Source of the DNA: Piscirickettsiaceae bacterium CG07_land_8_20_14_0_80_44_28
GTDB lineage: Bacteria > Pseudomonadota > Gammaproteobacteria > Thiomicrospirales > Thiomicrospiraceae
Length of the DNA stretch: 64,000 nucleotides
Direction of reading: 5' to 3'
Assembly: GCA_002779995.1 (NCBI GenBank)
Contig: PEWX01000096.1
Coordinates: forward strand, 1-64,000
This document shows, one piece after another, positions 55,805 through 64,000 of this stretch (position 1 is the stretch's first letter; each line of letters opens with the position of its first letter). The notes under the pieces were generated by a model that made no database searches, was not told the DNA's origin, and saw only the letters and a list, made by a program, of their open reading frames with translations. The position numbers were made by a program, and so were the translations under genes.

Positions 55805-58800
55805 TCTTCTTGCTCCTGCAAAGCCTCCAACAATAAACCCACCAACACACTGGCTCTGTCAAATTCAAAATTATCTATGGCCGCCATTAATGGCGCACCA
55901 TATTCAGGCTGCATCGCCGGGGGAATTGAATCCCATAAGGGTTGCAGCTGCTGAGAACTCATATATCGCTGACTGTGTAGCGCTTTTAATAAATCAGTTA
56001 ACGCATTTTGTAATTCTGAGACGGTTAACGGTTGTGACGGGGAGGGCTCAGAATGCTTGATCACCTGTGTCGTCACCCGACCGGTTTCGAGGTTCAATGT
56101 ATTTTGAATCGCTTGTTTCGTTTCATTAATAATCTGGTTGAAACTTTGAATCAAACGTTGACCGGGCAAGCGCTGTTGCTTGAGTTCTATATCTATTTTC
56201 TGACTAACCTCATGCAATGCCATCAGCGCCAAATTGCCCGCCACCCCTTTCATACTGTGATTTTTGGCCTGCCACTCAGACAAATCCGCTGCATTCACAG
56301 TGGTCAAGGACGCTTCCATCAACTCACCCGCCAAGTCTGCATACTGATGATTCAATTGCGCTAAGAATTGCTTTAGTAGCTTTAAATACAAAGAGTGATT
56401 GCCGTTTAATTGTGCGATACCCCGCTGAAAATCAATTGGCAATGCCGCTGTCTGTTTGGAAAACGACTCAGCCGACAGCTGCACCTTATCGTTGGGTCTA
56501 ACATCCCTTATTTCAGTCATACTTTGCGGAGCGCCGGGTAAATAACCGGCCAGCACAGCATAAAGACGCTGCAAGCTAACCGGTTTAACCAAATAAGATT
56601 TCATGCCATTTTGTTCTGCCAATAAACGATCTGATTCGCTATCAGCCGCACTCAACGCAATAATCGCCAAATCCGGCTGCGCTTCCAGCAAGCGTTGGCT
56701 GGCTTCAAAGCCATTTAACTTAGGCATCTGAAGATCCATTAGCACCAAATCAAAAGACTGTTTCCGAGCTTGGGTCACCGCTTGTTCGCCATCACCGACC
56801 ATCACTATATCGCTTATCCCCAGCGAATTTAATTGCTGACGAATCACTTGTTGGTTAATGGCATCATCTTCAGCAACCAAAATCCGACCCTGTAATGGCT
56901 TGATCTCACCATCAGAGGTTGATGGCGGCACTTCAACTTGCTGATCCGTTTCAATTGCAAGGGGCACTTCAAAAGCAAAACAACTGCCCTTGCCGAGTGC
57001 ACTGCTAACCGCTATGCCCGTTCCCTTCATCAATTGCACCAATTGTTGGCTAATCACCAACCCTAAACCGGTGCCACCCTCAGCAGATTGCGTTGAGGGG
57101 GCTTGATGATAGGGTTTGAACAAATTCGCCAACGCCGCTGACGACAGGCCAATACCACTATCTGAAACGGAAAATTTTACCCAGGCCTGGCCATTTTTTT
57201 GAGCCATTAAGCGAACCTCTAACGTAACATGACCTTGCTCAGTAAATTTAATGGCATTACTCAGTAGATTGAGTAGCACTTGTCTTAACCGCTGGCCATC
57301 CCCATACAAAACCGCCGGCAGCGCTTCATCATATTGAAGGTGCATTTCGATCGGTTGATCAACTTTTTTAATCCCCTGCGCTAAGCCCATCAGTTCATTC
57401 ATTAACGCATTTAACGCGATGGGTTGGCTTTTCAAAATGAGCTGATTGGCTTCCAGTTTCGAGAGATCTAAAAAATCATTGATTAATGACATTAATTGTT
57501 GGCCGGCATTGGCAACTTGAGTTGCAGCGGCTTTAAAATCAGTGACATCGTGGTAGTCTTGCGCCAATTCGCAAATCCCTAAAATGCCCATCATCGGGGT
57601 ACGAATTTCATGGCTTAGATAAGCCATGAATTGCATTTTTTCCTCACTGGCCGCCAGTTGTTTTTGGTGCGCCGCTTGAAACGCTTGTTGTGATTGTTTT
57701 AATTCGCTAATGTCTTCAAACACCGACAAGATATAATCTTGACCATTCAGTTTTAAAACCCGACAGGTTACTTTAATCTCTAATATTTTGCCGGACTTGT
57801 GACGATGTTGGGTTTCAAAGTGCGCTTCACCCTTCGCCAAAATATCAGCCATGTGTTCCTTCACTTTTTGCTCGGATTCAATCACCTCATAATCAGAAAT
57901 CCGCAAATGTTTAAACACCTCCGCTGAATAGCCAAGCTGCTGATGCGCCTGTTGATTAAACTGAACCGGTAACTGGGTTATGGGATCAAATAACACAGTG
58001 GCTAATGGATAAAACTCGAATAAAAGACGGTATTGTTGCTCACTCTGGGTTAATGCCTGTTCTGTTTCGATAAGATGCGTTTGATCTAATAAATATCCGA
58101 AAATTTCTTCTACCTGATCATCCGCACCATAAATCGGTTGGCTATAATCATAAAACCAACGCCACCGGCCTTGTTTTGACAAGAGTCGATACCGCTGCTC
58201 CCAATAGGACAATTTATTGGCTAACGCCTGCTCAACTTCTTGAGTTATCCTCTCTAAATCGTCAGGGTGAATGAGCTCACTAAAGTAAAAATGGGGGGAG
58301 ACAAATTCTGAAACCTCATAGCCCAAAATACTCAGTACATTGGGGGTAATATACTTGACCGGCCAACCCGGTTCGGATTTCCAGATCAAACTCACCACCG
58401 GCCCGGCTCTCAGCAGATCCATTTCCCCCTGCAGGCGACGCGTCTCATTCTCGAAACGTTCATAAAGCGCTTGATAAACCAAAGAAACCAAATCTTTTTG
58501 GTGTAAAACACCGATCACCTTTTGCTGCTGATCTTGTACCACCAGATGTTTAATATGATGTTCTCGACTCATGGCCAACGCATACTGAACACTGGCACTG
58601 GCATCAACACTCAATAACGGCGAGCTCATATAGTCCGCCACCGGTTTCTGCCAATTGTTTTCCTTATCTAATAATTCAATGATATTGCTTTGAGTCATCA
58701 TGCCAACCGCTTGTTGGTGTTGCATGACGATCGCGGCCGTTTCTTTTAGCTGGTGCATTCTTTCAAACACGGTTTGCAAATCATCATCACCCGCAACCCG

Positions 58801-59229
58801 CAAAAACGTTCTATCGCCAATCAATTCACCGATTGGTTGAGATTGCACCAACTGATCCGGCTGCAAACTGGCGGCTAAATCCGAATAACTAATAATACCA
58901 ATCAGATCTTTATCTTTATTAATGAGACAAACATGATTATCGGGATGGTTTTGAACCACCATCAAGGCTTTCATCACATTATCATCTGCTGACATCTGTG
59001 GCACGATATTGAGTGCAAGGTCTTTTAATGGGGTGCTAAGCGGGATTTTTTTAATTTGGAAATCAATCAACTCCCGCGCGGTCAAAATCCGGTAGGTTTG
59101 ACCTTGCGTCACAATCACATCTCGGATGTGATGTTCATTCATTAACTGCAAAGCCTCTTTAAGCGTGTGAGACACATCCAATGTCACCACATCTCGAGTG
59201 GCTAATTGCGCTAAGCTCGGGAAAATCAA
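55801..59229 (-). CDS. CBS-repeat (about four CBS motifs) PAS-PAS hybrid histidine kinase with REC and Hpt
   Basis: N-terminal CBS repeats (HTLKEALQLMNEHHIRDVIV, ASVQYALAMSREHHIKHLVV), LSHEIRTPMMGILGI, REC, C-terminal Hpt (KNHSMKGVAGNLALMALHEVSQKI). Confidence 0.9.
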   Translation of the reverse strand: MIFPSLAQLATRDVVTLDVSHTLKEALQLMNEHHIRDVIVTQGQTYRILTARELIDFQIKKIPLSTPLKDLALNIVPQMSADDNVMKALMVVQNHPDNHVCLINKDKDLIGIISYSDLAASLQPDQLVQSQPIGELIGDRTFLRVAGDDDLQTVFERMHQLKETAAIVMQHQQAVGMMTQSNIIELLDKENNWQKPVADYMSSPLLSVDASASVQYALAMSREHHIKHLVVQDQQQKVIGVLHQKDLVSLVYQALYERFENETRRLQGEMDLLRAGPVVSLIWKSEPGWPVKYITPNVLSILGYEVSEFVSPHFYFSELIHPDDLERITQEVEQALANKLSYWEQRYRLLSKQGRWRWFYDYSQPIYGADDQVEEIFGYLLDQTHLIETEQALTQSEQQYRLLFEFYPLATVLFDPITQLPVQFNQQAHQQLGYSAEVFKHLRISDYEVIESEQKVKEHMADILAKGEAHFETQHRHKSGKILEIKVTCRVLKLNGQDYILSVFEDISELKQSQQAFQAAHQKQLAASEEKMQFMAYLSHEIRTPMMGILGICELAQDYHDVTDFKAAATQVANAGQQLMSLINDFLDLSKLEANQLILKSQPIALNALMNELMGLAQGIKKVDQPIEMHLQYDEALPAVLYGDGQRLRQVLLNLLSNAIKFTEQGHVTLEVRLMAQKNGQAWVKFSVSDSGIGLSSAALANLFKPYHQAPSTQSAEGGTGLGLVISQQLVQLMKGTGIAVSSALGKGSCFAFEVPLAIETDQQVEVPPSTSDGEIKPLQGRILVAEDDAINQQVIRQQLNSLGISDIVMVGDGEQAVTQARKQSFDLVLMDLQMPKLNGFEASQRLLEAQPDLAIIALSAADSESDRLLAEQNGMKSYLVKPVSLQRLYAVLAGYLPGAPQSMTEIRDVRPNDKVQLSAESFSKQTAALPIDFQRGIAQLNGNHSLYLKLLKQFLAQLNHQYADLAGELMEASLTTVNAADLSEWQAKNHSMKGVAGNLALMALHEVSQKIDIELKQQRLPGQRLIQSFNQIINETKQAIQNTLNLETGRVTTQVIKHSEPSPSQPLTVSELQNALTDLLKALHSQRYMSSQQLQPLWDSIPPAMQPEYGAPLMAAIDNFEFDRASVLVGLLLEALQEQED
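57181..57190. repeat. CCAGGCCTGG palindrome in the hybrid kinase CDS (encodes KNGQAWVKF)
   Basis: TTTTACCCAGGCCTGGCCATTTTTTT, just before the DSGIG box. Confidence 0.95.
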
Positions 59230-60008
59230 AGCATCGTCTCCTGCTTAGAAACCGTTGATAACGACAATTGATCAAAATAATAGTGGGCTAAAGCAATCAC
59301 GCCGAATATCGGCACAAAAAAGCTAATCATCGGGAATAAGCTCAATGAAAACAGCCCGGCTAATGCCAGCGTCGGCGTCCAACGCGTAAAAGGCGATAAT
59401 TGTTTAAATAGCGGCTCAGGCAGAATCACCTGGCCGACATCCAATACCAACGCATAGCGAAAAAATATAAAACCGATCGCCCAAAACCAAACAAGATTAA
59501 CTAAGGGGATAAACAATAAGGGTAAGGTTAGCAATAACAGCAACACCATGCCCAAACCGAACAGGGTCATTTTCCATAACATGCCTGCCAGAGAGCCATG
59601 CCCTTGATAATCGGTATAGGGATAATGCAAATCATGCACCGCTTTGACCAATGAATCGGTCATAAAACCGGTAATAATCATCGCAAACAACAGCACTAAA
59701 TAACTGCCTAAAATAACGCCAATCAAGCCGGCAATCACCGTAAATACCAACCCCAAAAACCACAGTAACAAGCCCCCAATTAATGGAATGGCACCGATGG
59801 TCGATTCCGCTTCCAGTTGCCATTGATTCATGTCTTGTACAACGGCACTGTCCGTGACAAAACTGCTGGTTAATAGCAAACCGAATAACCCGTATCCCAA
59901 AAACGATACCAAAACCAACCCCATGACAAATGGGATAAATAACCGTATTAAAATCTTTGGCGACTTTAAATCAGCGATCGTTTTCCAAATTAAATCCACT
60001 GCCGTCAC
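59226..60008 (-). CDS. EI24/CysZ-like membrane protein
   Basis: Multi-TM with EI24-domain features; overlaps neighbours on both sides. Confidence 0.8.
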   Translation of the reverse strand: MTAVDLIWKTIADLKSPKILIRLFIPFVMGLVLVSFLGYGLFGLLLTSSFVTDSAVVQDMNQWQLEAESTIGAIPLIGGLLLWFLGLVFTVIAGLIGVILGSYLVLLFAMIITGFMTDSLVKAVHDLHYPYTDYQGHGSLAGMLWKMTLFGLGMVLLLLLTLPLLFIPLVNLVWFWAIGFIFFRYALVLDVGQVILPEPLFKQLSPFTRWTPTLALAGLFSLSLFPMISFFVPIFGVIALAHYYFDQLSLSTVSKQETML

Positions 60009-61378
60009 TATTTAATCCAAACCGTTTTGATATTGGTAAATTCGCGAATGCCTTGCGCCGATAGTTCACGACCATAGCCCGAATTTTTGACGCCACCAAA
60101 TGGCAAGCGAGGGTCAGAAAAAGTCGGACTGTTAATAAAGGTTGCTCCCGACTCCATACCACGCGCCATCGTTTCAGCAGTGGCCATATCGTTTGACCAA
60201 ATGGAACCGCCCAAACCGTAGTTAATACCATTGGCCAATCCGAGCGCATGAGCCGGTTCAGAAGCTTTTAAAATAATCGCTACCGGCCCAAAAAATTCCT
60301 CATCAAAAGCCGGCATACCACTACTGACATTGGTTAAGATGGTGGGGGCATAATAAGCACCGGGGCGATCCAGTTGATATCCCCCCGTGACGATTTTGGC
60401 ACCCATTTCCACGGATTTCATCACTTGTTGATGCAACTCATCCAATAAATCTTGCCGTGCCATTGGTGCCAGGGTTGTTTCAGCCTTCATCGGATCCCCT
60501 GCTAGCAAACCCTGTTCAATGGTTTGTTTAAACTGTTCGGTAAACGTCTCCACTAAAGCCGCATCAACAATAAAGCGTTTGGCGGCAATACAACTTTGCC
60601 CGGCATTTAAAAAACGACCTTTAACCGCACCCGCGACCGCTGCCTTCAGATCAGCACTATCAAGCACAATAAAGGCATCCGAACCGCCCAGTTCCAAAAC
60701 GGTTTTTTTCAGTTGCTCCCCGGCAACGGCAGCCACTTTTCGCCCGGCCGCTTCACTGCCAGTCAGAGAAACCGCCTTAACCGCCGGATGACGAATCACC
60801 GAAGCGACCTTGTCGGAACCAATCATCAGCGTGGTAAACACCCCTTGCGGATAGCCCGCCTTGCGAAACACTTCTTGCAAGGCCAATGCACATTGAGGAA
60901 CATTAGACGCGTGTTTCAATAAGGCAATATTGCCCGCTGTGATGGTGGGCACTGCAAATCGAATCACCTGCCAAAACGGATAATTCCACGGCATCACTCC
61001 CAGCACCACGCCCAAGGGTAAATAGGCCAAATAACTTTTAGAGGCATCTGATTCAATCATTTCATCCGCTAAAAATTCGGCGGCATGATCCGCATAATAA
61101 TCACAGAGCGTTGCGCATTTTTGCACTTCAGCCAGGGCTTCTGTATAAAGCTTGCCCATTTCCAATGTCATCAATTCCGCTAACGGTTCCTGGTCTTCTA
61201 ACAACACATCCCCTAAGCGACGTAATAGCGCAATCCGATCTTCTAAAGGGGTTAGTTTTGACCAGTCGGCAAAACCATAACCAGCTTGGGTAACCACCTC
61301 ATCCAAGGTATCTTGATTCCAAGTTTCAAATTCGGCATTCAACTCGCCCGTGGCAGGATTAATAGATTGCATGGTCAT
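60008..61378 (-). CDS. NAD(P)-dependent aldehyde dehydrogenase (succinate-semialdehyde dehydrogenase-like)
   Basis: GVMPWNYPFWQVIRFAVPTI, VLELGGSDAFIVLDSAD, NAGQSCIAAKR. Confidence 0.93.
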   Translation of the reverse strand: MTMQSINPATGELNAEFETWNQDTLDEVVTQAGYGFADWSKLTPLEDRIALLRRLGDVLLEDQEPLAELMTLEMGKLYTEALAEVQKCATLCDYYADHAAEFLADEMIESDASKSYLAYLPLGVVLGVMPWNYPFWQVIRFAVPTITAGNIALLKHASNVPQCALALQEVFRKAGYPQGVFTTLMIGSDKVASVIRHPAVKAVSLTGSEAAGRKVAAVAGEQLKKTVLELGGSDAFIVLDSADLKAAVAGAVKGRFLNAGQSCIAAKRFIVDAALVETFTEQFKQTIEQGLLAGDPMKAETTLAPMARQDLLDELHQQVMKSVEMGAKIVTGGYQLDRPGAYYAPTILTNVSSGMPAFDEEFFGPVAIILKASEPAHALGLANGINYGLGGSIWSNDMATAETMARGMESGATFINSPTFSDPRLPFGGVKNSGYGRELSAQGIREFTNIKTVWIK

Positions 61379-61443
61379 AATCGTTTCCTTTTTAAATATA
61401 CTAAAAATACAGGCTGTACTGAGGTGACAGCGGTTGCGTCAGA

Positions 61444-62652
61444 TTATTCAACACTGGCTTGATGTGCCCAAGCAGAAGCTTCCATAAATAACCCGGCAAT
61501 ATCATTGATGTCTAACTGGTTAAAGGTTAACTTAGCAAAATCTTGGCTGGTGGATTCCAGTTCGGTTAGACATTTTAGCGCTTCGCCCATCGACCCTTTG
61601 CGCTCAATCAACGCCAGTTTAATCTCTTCCGACAAGGGCATTTCGGCGACGATCTCTGCGACGGGCGAGCGAAAGAAAGCGCCTAAATTTGAAAAAAGCC
61701 CAACCAAAAAATAGCTGTCTTTTTCACGCTGAAAGCCAGCCTTGATCGCTAAAGCTTCACAGAATTTTGCCCGCATTAACGAAGTGGTCAAAAGCTCTTT
61801 TGGCACATCATTAAGGTCGGACAACATCATCATATTGACCCAAAACTTCAACCGCTTTAATCCCATATAATTTAAGGCATCAGAAACGGTTTCAACTTCA
61901 ATCGGAATCATCGCCGCCGGGTTATTGACGGCCACTAAGAGTTTGTGCGTCAAAGCCACATCTTTACTTAAAATGCTAGACAATTCTTTAAAACTGGTTT
62001 TAGGATCATTAATCTTGGCGAGGATTTGCAATAAGGTCAACTTATTACCCGTTAACTTTTTACCATTTATAATCACCGGATTGGTGAAAAAATAGCCTTG
62101 GAAATAATCAAATCCGAGTTTTTTTAGGTATTGATACATTTCCTCGGTATCAACCTTTTCGGCGATGACTTTCTTGCCTTTGGCATGGAGTGCTTCAATC
62201 GCCGATTTCATTTTGACTTCGGACAGAGCCTCGTTATCGAGCTTTACAAAATCACTGATATTGGCCAACTTTAAGCTGGCATCCTCTTCTATATAATTAT
62301 CTAATGCGATCGCAACGCCCTGACTTTTGAGTTCTTTGAGTTTTTTAAGAACATCGACATCCTTGTCAACATAATTGGGAATTTCTAATACCAGATTGTG
62401 TTTATCTTCAAAGCTGGCAAAATCATTTGACTGAACCATGACATCACGCGGCAGGTTAATGAGCGCGACATGGCCGCCGACAATGGCTTGCAAGCCAATT
62501 TCGGATTCGGTTTTAGCCAATAATTGGGCAGATGCTTCAACGGATTCTTGATTGGGATTCAACCCTTGGTGAAACTGTAATTCATAAGCAAACAGCTTCA
62601 TTTTACGATCCAAGATGGGCTGGCGCCCAATATACACAGCAGACATTTGCAA
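61444..62652 (-). CDS. EAL-HDOD (YuxH-type) signalling protein, degenerate EAL
   Basis: VYIGRQPILDRKMKLFAYELQFH; C-terminal HDOD; EAL motif replaced by YELQF. Confidence 0.9.
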   Translation of the reverse strand: MQMSAVYIGRQPILDRKMKLFAYELQFHQGLNPNQESVEASAQLLAKTESEIGLQAIVGGHVALINLPRDVMVQSNDFASFEDKHNLVLEIPNYVDKDVDVLKKLKELKSQGVAIALDNYIEEDASLKLANISDFVKLDNEALSEVKMKSAIEALHAKGKKVIAEKVDTEEMYQYLKKLGFDYFQGYFFTNPVIINGKKLTGNKLTLLQILAKINDPKTSFKELSSILSKDVALTHKLLVAVNNPAAMIPIEVETVSDALNYMGLKRLKFWVNMMMLSDLNDVPKELLTTSLMRAKFCEALAIKAGFQREKDSYFLVGLFSNLGAFFRSPVAEIVAEMPLSEEIKLALIERKGSMGEALKCLTELESTSQDFAKLTFNQLDINDIAGLFMEASAWAHQASVE

Positions 62653-62674
62653 CCTCTTATTTTTTTATTTTAAA

Positions 62675-62835
62675 GAGACTTTTGCAAGAGTGGGACGCGA
62701 AAGAAAAATGTGGAAAATTTTTTCATATCGAGGCAAAAACGCCGCTAATAGCCGGAGCTATTGGCCGGTTTTTTAACGAAAATATGGAACATTTCAACCA
62801 TCCTTATTCGGGTAGCCATCTCGTGCAACGGTCTC
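62675..62835 (+). mobile_element. MITE-like palindromic element, full-length copy 2 (161 bp)
   Basis: Same length and ends as 34536-34696 (GAGACTTTTGCAAGAGTGGGACGC ... GTAGCCATCTCGTGCAACGGTCTC); flanks TTAAA/TTAGA resemble a degraded 5-bp duplication. Confidence 0.85.
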
Positions 62836-62915
62836 TTAGAAACCACTTTACAAGTATTGATAAATCTTTGCAATGCTTTAAAACGCTGAGCGGCGAGCCC
62901 ACGCCGGATAAACGA

Positions 62916-62925
62916 CCAGGCCTGG
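62916..62925. repeat. CCAGGCCTGG palindrome, intergenic, 38 bp downstream of the dihydroorotase gene
   Basis: ACGACCAGGCCTGGGCAAAATGACG. Confidence 0.9.
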
Positions 62926-62963
62926 GCAAAATGACGCTCTCAACCGCCGGGTCACATCAACCG

Positions 62964-64000
62964 TTAATCTCGTGTAAATTGTAATCGTTGTCCCGGGGTA
63001 AAATGTCCCAACTGACCTTGGTGATATTTTAAATTCCCATTCACAAAAGTGCTGATCACACTGGATGAAAATGACTGCCCTTCCCAAGGCGACCAACCAC
63101 ATTGATACAAATTATCTTGTTGGGTGTCGATATGAGGATGATTCAAGTCAACCAATACCAAATCTGCCGCATAGCCTTCACGGATAAAGCCACGATTGGC
63201 AATTTGATAGCGGATCGCAACATTGTGGGAGGTTTTTTGTACAATGGTTTCCAAATCAAAAACGCCTTGCTTAACTAAATCCAATAAAGCGGTGAGCGAC
63301 TGTTGCACTTGTGGCAATCCCGCAGGCGCTTGAAAATAGCTACTTTGTTTTTCCGCCCAAGTATGGGGTGCATGATCAGTGGCAATAATATCAATTTGAC
63401 CTGTGCGCACTGCTTGACGAATCGCCTCACGGTCAGCCGCCGTTTTGATGGCCGGATTACATTTGATTAAAGTTCCCTTTTGTTCATAGTCATCGGCACT
63501 GAACCATAGATGATGGACACAAGCTTCAGCGGTAATTTGCTTGCCTGCAACGGTTCCTGACTCAAATAACGCCATTTCTTCAGCCGTGGTCAAATGCAAA
63601 ACATGCAGGTTAGCGCCGGTTTTTTTTGCCAATGCCACCGCAAAGGACGAGGATTGATAACAGGCTTCGCGACAACGAATGTCAGGGTGCGCCGACATCG
63701 GCACAGCGTCCCCATACTTTTGGCGAAAAAGCGCTTCTTGTGCTTGAATCATCGGCGTGTCTTCACAATGCGTGGCAATCAAAACCGGGCTATGTCGAAA
63801 CACATCCGTCAGCGCCTGTTCACGATCCACCAGCATATTGCCGGTGGAGGCCCCCATAAAAATTTTAACCCCGCAGGTTTGATTGGCATCCAGTGCTTTA
63901 ATTTCTTCTAAATTATCATTGGTCGCGCCCAAATAAAACGAATAGTTTGCCCAAGACGTGTTGGCAGCCAATTGGTGTTTCTCCTCCAATTTCGCCAAGG
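62964..64000 (-). CDS. pyrC: Dihydroorotase, 5' end cut by the window edge
   Basis: IIATDHAPHTWAEK, LHVLHLTTAEEMALF, VKIFMGASTGNM. Confidence 0.88.
   Translation of the reverse strand, partial: LAKLEEKHQLAANTSWANYSFYLGATNDNLEEIKALDANQTCGVKIFMGASTGNMLVDREQALTDVFRHSPVLIATHCEDTPMIQAQEALFRQKYGDAVPMSAHPDIRCREACYQSSSFAVALAKKTGANLHVLHLTTAEEMALFESGTVAGKQITAEACVHHLWFSADDYEQKGTLIKCNPAIKTAADREAIRQAVRTGQIDIIATDHAPHTWAEKQSSYFQAPAGLPQVQQSLTALLDLVKQGVFDLETIVQKTSHNVAIRYQIANRGFIREGYAADLVLVDLNHPHIDTQQDNLYQCGWSPWEGQSFSSSVISTFVNGNLKYHQGQLGHFTPGQRLQFTRD

Noticed and set aside
62532-62984. 150-aa plus-strand ORF
   Set aside because: Runs through the antisense of the EAL-HDOD gene and the MITE copy; explained by those features

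Overview
The window looks like a chromosomal segment from a gammaproteobacterium, probably a Thiomicrospira/Hydrogenovibrio-like sulfur oxidiser (taxonomy is inference). Left to right it contains: a truncated tyrosine-integrase remnant beside tRNA-fMet; a complete 14-gene nuoA-N complex I operon (minus strand) with a DUF2818-like gene after it; tRNA-Leu(GAG), secG, tpiA, glmM; a housekeeping block (yebC, monomeric icd, a pseudouridine synthase, mnmA, hflD, rlmB, rnr, a lpd-like gene, mltF-like, thiI, mqo-like, folE2); and a long signalling-rich region of HDOD, Hpt, GGDEF/EAL and several hybrid histidine kinase genes, ending in a 5'-truncated dihydroorotase gene. Two non-gene signals stand out. 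(1) The 10-bp palindrome CCAGGCCTGG occurs 10 times perfectly, plus four one- or two-base-shortened copies. It forms terminator-like hairpins just after stop codons and also sits inside CDSs, where it often encodes the same peptide QAWLK in unrelated proteins. It behaves like a HIP1-type iterated palindrome or a DNA-uptake-type signal. (2) There is a four-member family of MITE-like palindromic elements with GAGACCTTTGCA termini; two have perfect 5-bp target duplications. All four lie 22-41 bp upstream of the start codon of a signal-transduction gene and have the same polarity relative to that gene, which suggests a portable regulatory element. All coordinates and repeats were read by eye; no database search was run.
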